Source of the DNA: an uncultured Oscillospiraceae bacterium
Lineage (GTDB): Bacteria; Bacillota; Clostridia; Oscillospirales; Acutalibacteraceae
NCBI GenBank assembly: GCA_905192745.1
Contig: CAJJLZ010000001.1
Coordinates: forward strand, 298,077-362,076
Direction of reading: 5' to 3'
DNA: 64,000 bases
Under the pieces are notes generated by a model that worked only from the letters and a program-made list of their open reading frames with translations, had not been told where the DNA came from and ran no database searches. Positions 60,288-64,000 of this stretch are shown one piece after another (positions within the stretch are counted from its first letter, which is position 1; each line of letters opens with the position of its first letter). Made by a program: the position numbers and the translations under genes.

Positions 60288-61350
60288 GCAGATGCTCCCT
60301 CCTTTTCGAACAGAATATCCATTCGGTGAATTCCATGTCGTAAGCGTACAGCGTGCCTCCGGCCGGATCGATAATCTGTTTCAGAAACCGGAGATCGTCG
60401 GGCCGAATGGCCGCGATCAGCCGGTCAAGCTCCCAATTCTCAATGCCGAACAACCGCCGGGTGTGCAGCAGCGCGTAATAGCATTCCTTCCGCAGCCCCA
60501 AGCTTTCCACGCGGCGCTGGATTTCCCGGCCCAGCGATTCCTCCAGAAACCGATCGATCAGCAGATACAGGTCGCAGAATTTGTAAAGGGAAAGATCCCG
60601 GCCCATCTCCACCCAGCTCATAACCGTGGCTTCCTTGAACAGATGCGCGCAGAGATGGAGAAAAAAATCCGGAAGCGAAAGGGTGTACAGGCTCCCGAAA
60701 AGGCTCCGGCGGGAATCCTCCAGCATGGCTTCCACCGCGCTGCCCTCCCTTCCCGGCTTGAAGTCCAGCGAAAAATTAACGTCCAGCTCCAGATATTCCA
60801 TCCCCGGCAGGTCCACCCTTTTGATAAACGGCGTGGTTTCTCCCCGGTTCATGCGGGAGGAGATGATTTCGGCTCTCGTGGCCGGGGTAAAAACGCCGTT
60901 TCGGATGTGTCCCTGCCGGAAACCTGCGTCTTTCAGAAGGCCGGACAAAGCGGTGATGTCCCCGGGACGGATCAGAATATCGATGTCGTTGGAGGTACGC
61001 AGCCCCACCGGATACAGCCCGGCCAGGTAGGCTCCCTTCAGCAGAGCGTAGGGAAAATCCGCCGCGTCCCAGATTCCCCGTGTTCCTTCCAACGCCCGGA
61101 GAAAGCTGTCGGTTTTCTCCACGCCGCTGTCATATATGGTTTTGAGCGTGTTCCGGAATTCGCGGTTAACGCGTCCCAACAGGCCGCAGTGTTTGAGCGT
61201 GGCATACCCCGCCGCGCCCATCCGATGGAACAGAAGCTGCCCCAGTATGTAAGGATAATCCAGCGGCGCCGCCATCTGTTCCTCCAGCTTTGCCGGATTG
61301 GGATGGAGAAATTTACAGAGTTCCAGAATCGTGTCGTTTTCCCGTGTCAA
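60253..61350 (-). CDS. Nucleotidyltransferase-fold protein (PF14907-like)
   Basis: 365 residues from TTG 61350, 6 nt after GGGAGAGG. The core FPYALLKGAYLAGLYPVG followed by LRTSNDIDILIRPGDITALS contains the NTase motif with Asp122 and Asp124 as metal ligands, and ELDVNFSLDF may give the third acidic residue. Members of this family are common in biosynthetic clusters and may transfer NMP groups, though few are characterised. First gene of the cluster; its 3' end overlaps the kinase gene. A nucleotidyl-transfer plus kinase pair suggests activation or tagging of a pathway intermediate. Confidence 0.8.
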   Translation of the reverse strand: MTRENDTILELCKFLHPNPAKLEEQMAAPLDYPYILGQLLFHRMGAAGYATLKHCGLLGRVNREFRNTLKTIYDSGVEKTDSFLRALEGTRGIWDAADFPYALLKGAYLAGLYPVGLRTSNDIDILIRPGDITALSGLLKDAGFRQGHIRNGVFTPATRAEIISSRMNRGETTPFIKRVDLPGMEYLELDVNFSLDFKPGREGSAVEAMLEDSRRSLFGSLYTLSLPDFFLHLCAHLFKEATVMSWVEMGRDLSLYKFCDLYLLIDRFLEESLGREIQRRVESLGLRKECYYALLHTRRLFGIENWELDRLIAAIRPDDLRFLKQIIDPAGGTLYAYDMEFTEWIFCSKRREHLHEERNEQRNGK

Positions 61351-61400
61351 GCTTGTCCTCTCCCTTCATTATCAAGCCCGGCTTGCAAGCCGCCGAATCG

Positions 61401-61444
61401 ATTGATGTCAATATCGTAACCAGCGTTGACGAAATTGTTACGAT
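61401..61444. promoter_or_regulatory. Two dyads upstream of the biosynthetic cluster
   Basis: 12-bp palindrome ATTGATGTCAAT, immediately followed by inverted 8-mers ATCGTAAC...GTTACGAT with 16 bp between arms. They lie about 50-90 bp before the TTG start of the first cluster gene. Candidate binding sites for a pathway regulator, which is not encoded in the cluster. Confidence 0.45.
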
Positions 61445-61446
61445 TG

Positions 61447-61475
61447 TTGATAAAGAACCGATCTCCTCGTATACT
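61447..61475 (+). promoter_or_regulatory. Possible plus-strand promoter
   Basis: -35 TTGATA (61447-61452), 17-nt spacer, -10 TATACT (61470-61475). It points at the lipoprotein genes 420 bp away. Confidence 0.5.
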
Positions 61476-61895
61476 GTTTGTGTAGAAAATGAAAACAGCA
61501 GACGCGGCCCTTCGGCGGAAAAAGCGAATCGGCGGGCAATCGGCCGGTTGCCTTCCGCGCGGTTTTTGATCCGCTTCATAAATTAAAGAGAAGATTTCGG
61601 GCCGTTTGTAAACCATCGCAAAGAAATATCGTTTTTTCTTACCGGGCAAAGAGAAAAGGTTTGGACGGCGGAGAGATTTCCTGTAACGCGGTATTCCTGC
61701 AAATTCCAATGGCGGCGAACGGATACCCCTTTGGCGTCATTGGTACGTCCCTCTCCATCCGCGGCTTACGAAATCCGCCGTTTGTTTTGCAATACAGCCT
61801 TCCGCGCCTTCCCTCGGAGGACGGGAGCGTTTCCGCCGGCCTTTTGTCAGGCCGTTGAGAATAAAAAATCAGAGCACCGAAAGGGGATAAATGCG

Positions 61896-62552
61896 ATGAA
61901 ACGATGGACAACCGGCCTGACCGTCTCCCTCCTGTCCGCCGCGCTGTTGTTGGGCGGATGCGCCGGAACGCTTGCACGTTCAGGCGGCGTATCGCCGGAT
62001 GGGACTTCCTTAACAACAGGGGCGTCAACGGCTGCCATTTCTTCTTCCGTGACAGAAATATCCGGCACGGCCGACGCACAAAGTGCTTATATTGCATTTT
62101 TGAAAAGCTTTTACGAAAAAGACCCTTCTAAAAATACAAATAGTTTTTATTTCAGGGATTTGGATAATAATGGCGTTCAGGAACTGATTCTTAGACTTTC
62201 AGGTACCAAGATAAAAGTGTATACTTTTGATGGTAGGGTAACAGAAATTGGAAGTCGGGATTTTATGACAGGAACGCTGAGATTGCTTTTTTCTGAAAAT
62301 CCCGCCTATCCTGGTATACTATACTTTACTGTAAGCGGCGGATTGGAACAGTATGGATATTTGACTCTTAAAGACAATGCATTGACGTATGAAAAATTAT
62401 GGGATGAAGATTATACGGGACGATATATAAAAGAGGAAAGTCGTGATAGAGTCATGGAATATTCCAGTGACAAACAATTAATTGAAGAATCAAGAATATC
62501 TTATCAGGAGAACAAAGATATCGCCTTTACACCGTTGGAATGCATTGGGTGA
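61896..62552 (+). CDS. Lipoprotein of unknown function, first copy of a tandem pair
   Basis: 218 residues from ATG 61896, 9 nt after AAAGGGG. Lipoprotein signal peptide MKRWTTGLTVSLLSAALLLG followed by GCAG; the Cys is near residue 22. Ser/Thr-rich linker, then AYIAFLKSFYEKDPSKNTNS, YFRDLDNNGVQELIL (an EF-hand-like Asp/Asn loop) and a beta-rich region up to the end. The N-terminal half is GC-rich like the genome, but from about 62100 the gene becomes AT-rich, which suggests recombination or horizontal origin. Paralog follows 133 bp downstream. Confidence 0.8.
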   Translation: MKRWTTGLTVSLLSAALLLGGCAGTLARSGGVSPDGTSLTTGASTAAISSSVTEISGTADAQSAYIAFLKSFYEKDPSKNTNSFYFRDLDNNGVQELILRLSGTKIKVYTFDGRVTEIGSRDFMTGTLRLLFSENPAYPGILYFTVSGGLEQYGYLTLKDNALTYEKLWDEDYTGRYIKEESRDRVMEYSSDKQLIEESRISYQENKDIAFTPLECIG

Positions 62553-62577
62553 CCACGCCTTTTGAAGGCGTTCGTAT

Positions 62578-62685
62578 CCTTCCTGATCCTGTGCGCGCCT
62601 CCCCCGGAGGACGGGAGAGTTTCCGCCGGCCTTTTGCTAGACCGTTTACAACAAAAAATCGAAACGCTGAAAGGGGTCAAATCAA
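62578..62685 (+). repeat. Duplicated leader of the lipoprotein genes (copy 2; copy 1 about 61805-61895)
   Basis: The stretch from CGCGCC through GGAGGACGGGAG, GTTTCCGCCGGCCTTTTG and AAAGGGG is present upstream of both lipoprotein genes with few differences. The duplication unit therefore includes the leader and gene. The hairpin ACGCCTT-TTG-AAGGCGT just before copy 2 (62556-62572) may end the first transcript. Confidence 0.75.
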
Positions 62686-63330
62686 ATGAAACGATGGACA
62701 ACCGGAATAACGGCGGCGATATTAGCCGCCGCACTGCTATTGGGAGGATGTACAGAGGCCCCTGCCGGTTTGAGTGGAGGAGAATCGGATGGAATATCCT
62801 CAACAACAGGGGCATCAACGGCTGCAATTTCTTCTTCCGTGACAAAAACATCCGCGGCTGCCGCACAAAGCGCTTATATTGCATTCTTGAAAAGCTTTTA
62901 CGAAAAAGACCCTTCTAAAAATACAAATAGTTTTTATTTCAGAGATTTGGATAATAATGACGTTCAGGAACTTATTTTCATGCACGAAGCTTCGGAGGTA
63001 TCCGTTTATACCTTTGACGACGCGATAAAGAAAATTGGTGATTATGATTTTGTGACCGGAACAATACAATATTATTTTTCTGATAATCCATCCTATCCCG
63101 GCATCTTTTATTTTTATGTGGGGTGGGGAGAAAATATTTATGGATATATGACAATCAGGGACAATGAATTAACAGTTAAAGATTTATGGATTGAAGATTA
63201 TGCCGCAGCGTCAATTGAAAACCCGAACATAACCATACTTTCTGATGATACACAACTGGTTGAAGAGTCTAAAATTGTTCATCAGGAAAAAAAGGACATT
63301 TTATCTGTTCCGTTAGAGTCTATTTTGTGA
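62686..63330 (+). CDS. Lipoprotein of unknown function, second copy of a tandem pair
   Basis: 214 residues. Same layout as the first copy: signal peptide MKRWTTGITAAILAAALLLG then GCTE, a Ser/Thr linker STTGASTAAISSSV, then the stretch AYIAFLKSFYEKDPSKNTNS and FYFRDLDNN that is identical in both. The C-terminal 120 residues have diverged (YYFSDNPSYPGIFYFYVGWG) but keep the pattern. From 62870 on the DNA is AT-rich. The EF-hand-like loop could bind calcium (inference). Likely a recent duplication with divergence of the surface part. Confidence 0.8.
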   Translation: MKRWTTGITAAILAAALLLGGCTEAPAGLSGGESDGISSTTGASTAAISSSVTKTSAAAAQSAYIAFLKSFYEKDPSKNTNSFYFRDLDNNDVQELIFMHEASEVSVYTFDDAIKKIGDYDFVTGTIQYYFSDNPSYPGIFYFYVGWGENIYGYMTIRDNELTVKDLWIEDYAAASIENPNITILSDDTQLVEESKIVHQEKKDILSVPLESIL

Positions 63331-63355
63331 CAATTTATGTTGCGTGATATATGGC

Positions 63356-63388
63356 TGTAGCCATGCCCCTTCTAAGGGCATGGCTACA
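63356..63388. terminator. Hairpin between the lipoprotein gene and the convergent secreted-protein gene
   Basis: 13-bp perfect stem (63356-63368 and 63376-63388, loop CTTCTAA). The U tract is weak on both sides, but the position between convergent genes suits a terminator. Confidence 0.6.
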
Positions 63389-63413
63389 TTCAGTTTATAT
63401 GAAGCGATACTGC

Positions 63414-64000
63414 TTACATAAACGTTCCGTATTTGCCGACCTTCGTTATTCTGGTCACCCGTCCTGCACCCCAGGGATTATTTTTAGGACTATTGTATCC
63501 TGTTGGTGGATCGTAATCGTGGTAAACCATTTCTACCACCCGTCTACCGTTATCATGCCCCCAGATATTAGTCTCGCTACTTTTCTTCTCTTCTCCAATA
63601 ATACAATCATAATTTCGTATAATGCCGGCACTTGTTTTAAATCTTACTTGAACATAATCCCCGATCTCCACTTGTAGCTGTCCGCCGATATTGGCTCTTG
63701 TCGCAATTACCATTCTTCCATCAATCATGGCATAGTATTGCGGACTTGCTATTGCATATCTGCCGTTGTTCCTTGCATGCATCTTGAGTTTGTATATTGG
63801 AGCAGACGTATTTGTAACCGTGTGGTACCCCATATAATCAATCATTGTTCCAATATCTCCATCTTGAGGAATATCTACATAGGGATACGTTACCGTCGTT
63901 GTCGCACTGGCGGCATACGCATAAAACTGCATCCCCATCCGCTCAGCAGCCGCGATCTCGCTCGTCTGCTTCGCACTGGCGGAGGCCGCCGCGTCGGCGG
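63414..64000 (-). CDS. 3' part of a gene for a secreted or phage/ICE-like protein with a beta-barrel C-terminal domain
   Basis: The frame is open to the right edge, so the start lies outside. Visible: an Ala/Ser-rich region with ASASAKQTSEIAAAE, then VTYPYVDIPQDGDIGT, and a C-terminal domain with AMIDGRMVIATRANIGGQLQ, DYVQVRFKTSAGIIRNYDCI, IGEEKKSSETNIWGHDNGRR and VVEMVYHDY. The order GRxVIAT...VGDYV...CIIG(D/E)xK...N.WGHxNG...VVE recalls double-psi/RlpA-like end domains of phage tail and conjugative-element peptidoglycan hydrolases. Remote assignment only. AT-richer than the core genome, like the lipoproteins next to it. Confidence 0.7.
   Translation of the reverse strand, partial: ADAAASASAKQTSEIAAAERMGMQFYAYAASATTTVTYPYVDIPQDGDIGTMIDYMGYHTVTNTSAPIYKLKMHARNNGRYAIASPQYYAMIDGRMVIATRANIGGQLQVEIGDYVQVRFKTSAGIIRNYDCIIGEEKKSSETNIWGHDNGRRVVEMVYHDYDPPTGYNSPKNNPWGAGRVTRITKVGKYGTFM

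Larger units (their letters stand above)
61351..61895. other. 545-bp intergenic region between the cluster and the lipoprotein genes
   Basis: No convincing gene. Near the cluster there are two dyads: ATTGATGTCAAT (61401-61412) and ATCGTAAC / GTTACGAT (61413-61420, 61437-61444), likely regulatory sites. A plus-strand promoter follows at 61447-61475. No clear minus-strand promoter for the cluster was found. The last 100 bp are a copy of the leader of the second lipoprotein gene. Confidence 0.6.

Noticed and set aside
61639..62097. Minus-strand frame opposite the first lipoprotein, similar to another minus-strand frame at 62504-62884
   Set aside because: The similarity only reflects the tandem duplication of the lipoprotein gene on the plus strand.
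1..64000. CRISPR arrays, rRNA, tRNA, insertion sequences and known riboswitches
   Set aside because: I looked for repeat-spacer periodicity, tRNA-like folds, transposase motifs and familiar riboswitch cores and found none that would stand. A covariance-model search would be needed to exclude small RNAs.

Overview
The window looks like chromosomal DNA of a GC-rich anaerobic member of Clostridia (Oscillospirales / Ruminococcaceae-like). This rests on strong AGGAGG-type ribosome binding sites, occasional TTG/GTG starts, Gram-positive gene sets (BlaI/M56, DegV, GlpP, DnaD plus a DnaC-like loader, the DUF177-rpmF operon, the DUF512-der-plsY series, YtrA-type GntR with an ABC transporter) and a strong G/C bias at third codon positions. 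I see no rRNA, tRNA, CRISPR array or insertion sequence. The lineage is an inference from gene content.

Layout. 1-3 kb: the 3' end of an MBOAT O-acyltransferase with an AlgJ/DltD-like partner (polymer acetylation) and a lipoprotein. 3-8 kb: a MerR regulator, a degraded EAL-domain remnant, cysK, and a BlaI repressor / M56 peptidase / membrane protein operon. 8-21 kb, minus strand: folD, lgt with an acidic tail, an inactive/active M16 peptidase pair, and a 2512-residue cyclic beta-1,2-glucan synthase. 21-30 kb, minus strand: plsY, der, a DUF512 radical-SAM protein, rpmF and DUF177, a CofE-like protein, a P-loop protein, pgi and a DUF5107 protein. 30-40 kb: a DacF-type carboxypeptidase, a WG-repeat lipoprotein, a PstS-like lipoprotein, a PAP2-like protein, degV facing a TetR gene, an Rsm22-type methyltransferase and gpsA. 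40-53 kb: glpK/glpP, dnaD and a dnaC-like loader, a PASTA protein with a degenerate kinase domain, an aldo/keto reductase, a GntR-ABC operon and prfC.

53.5-61.4 kb is the most interesting part: nine tightly packed, mostly overlapping minus-strand genes. They encode a nucleotidyltransferase-fold protein, a thymidylate-kinase-like P-loop kinase, a papain/BtrH-like protein with a plausible Cys-His-Asp set, two free-standing acyl carrier proteins, one free-standing adenylation enzyme, and three divergent, mutually related proteins of unknown function. There is no modular NRPS or PKS gene. The gene set suggests a compact thiotemplated pathway in which a carboxylic or amino acid is adenylated, loaded on a carrier protein and transferred by papain-fold enzymes. 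The logic would resemble BtrH/BtrI in butirosin or the NRPS-independent closthioamide route, but the gene combination is not one I recognise.

61.9-64 kb: a tandem duplication of a small lipoprotein gene whose 3' parts are clearly more AT-rich than the rest, then the 3' end of a secreted protein running off the window; this looks like an accessory region. Starts were chosen mainly from ribosome binding site spacing. Family assignments are from recognition of motifs, not from database searches.
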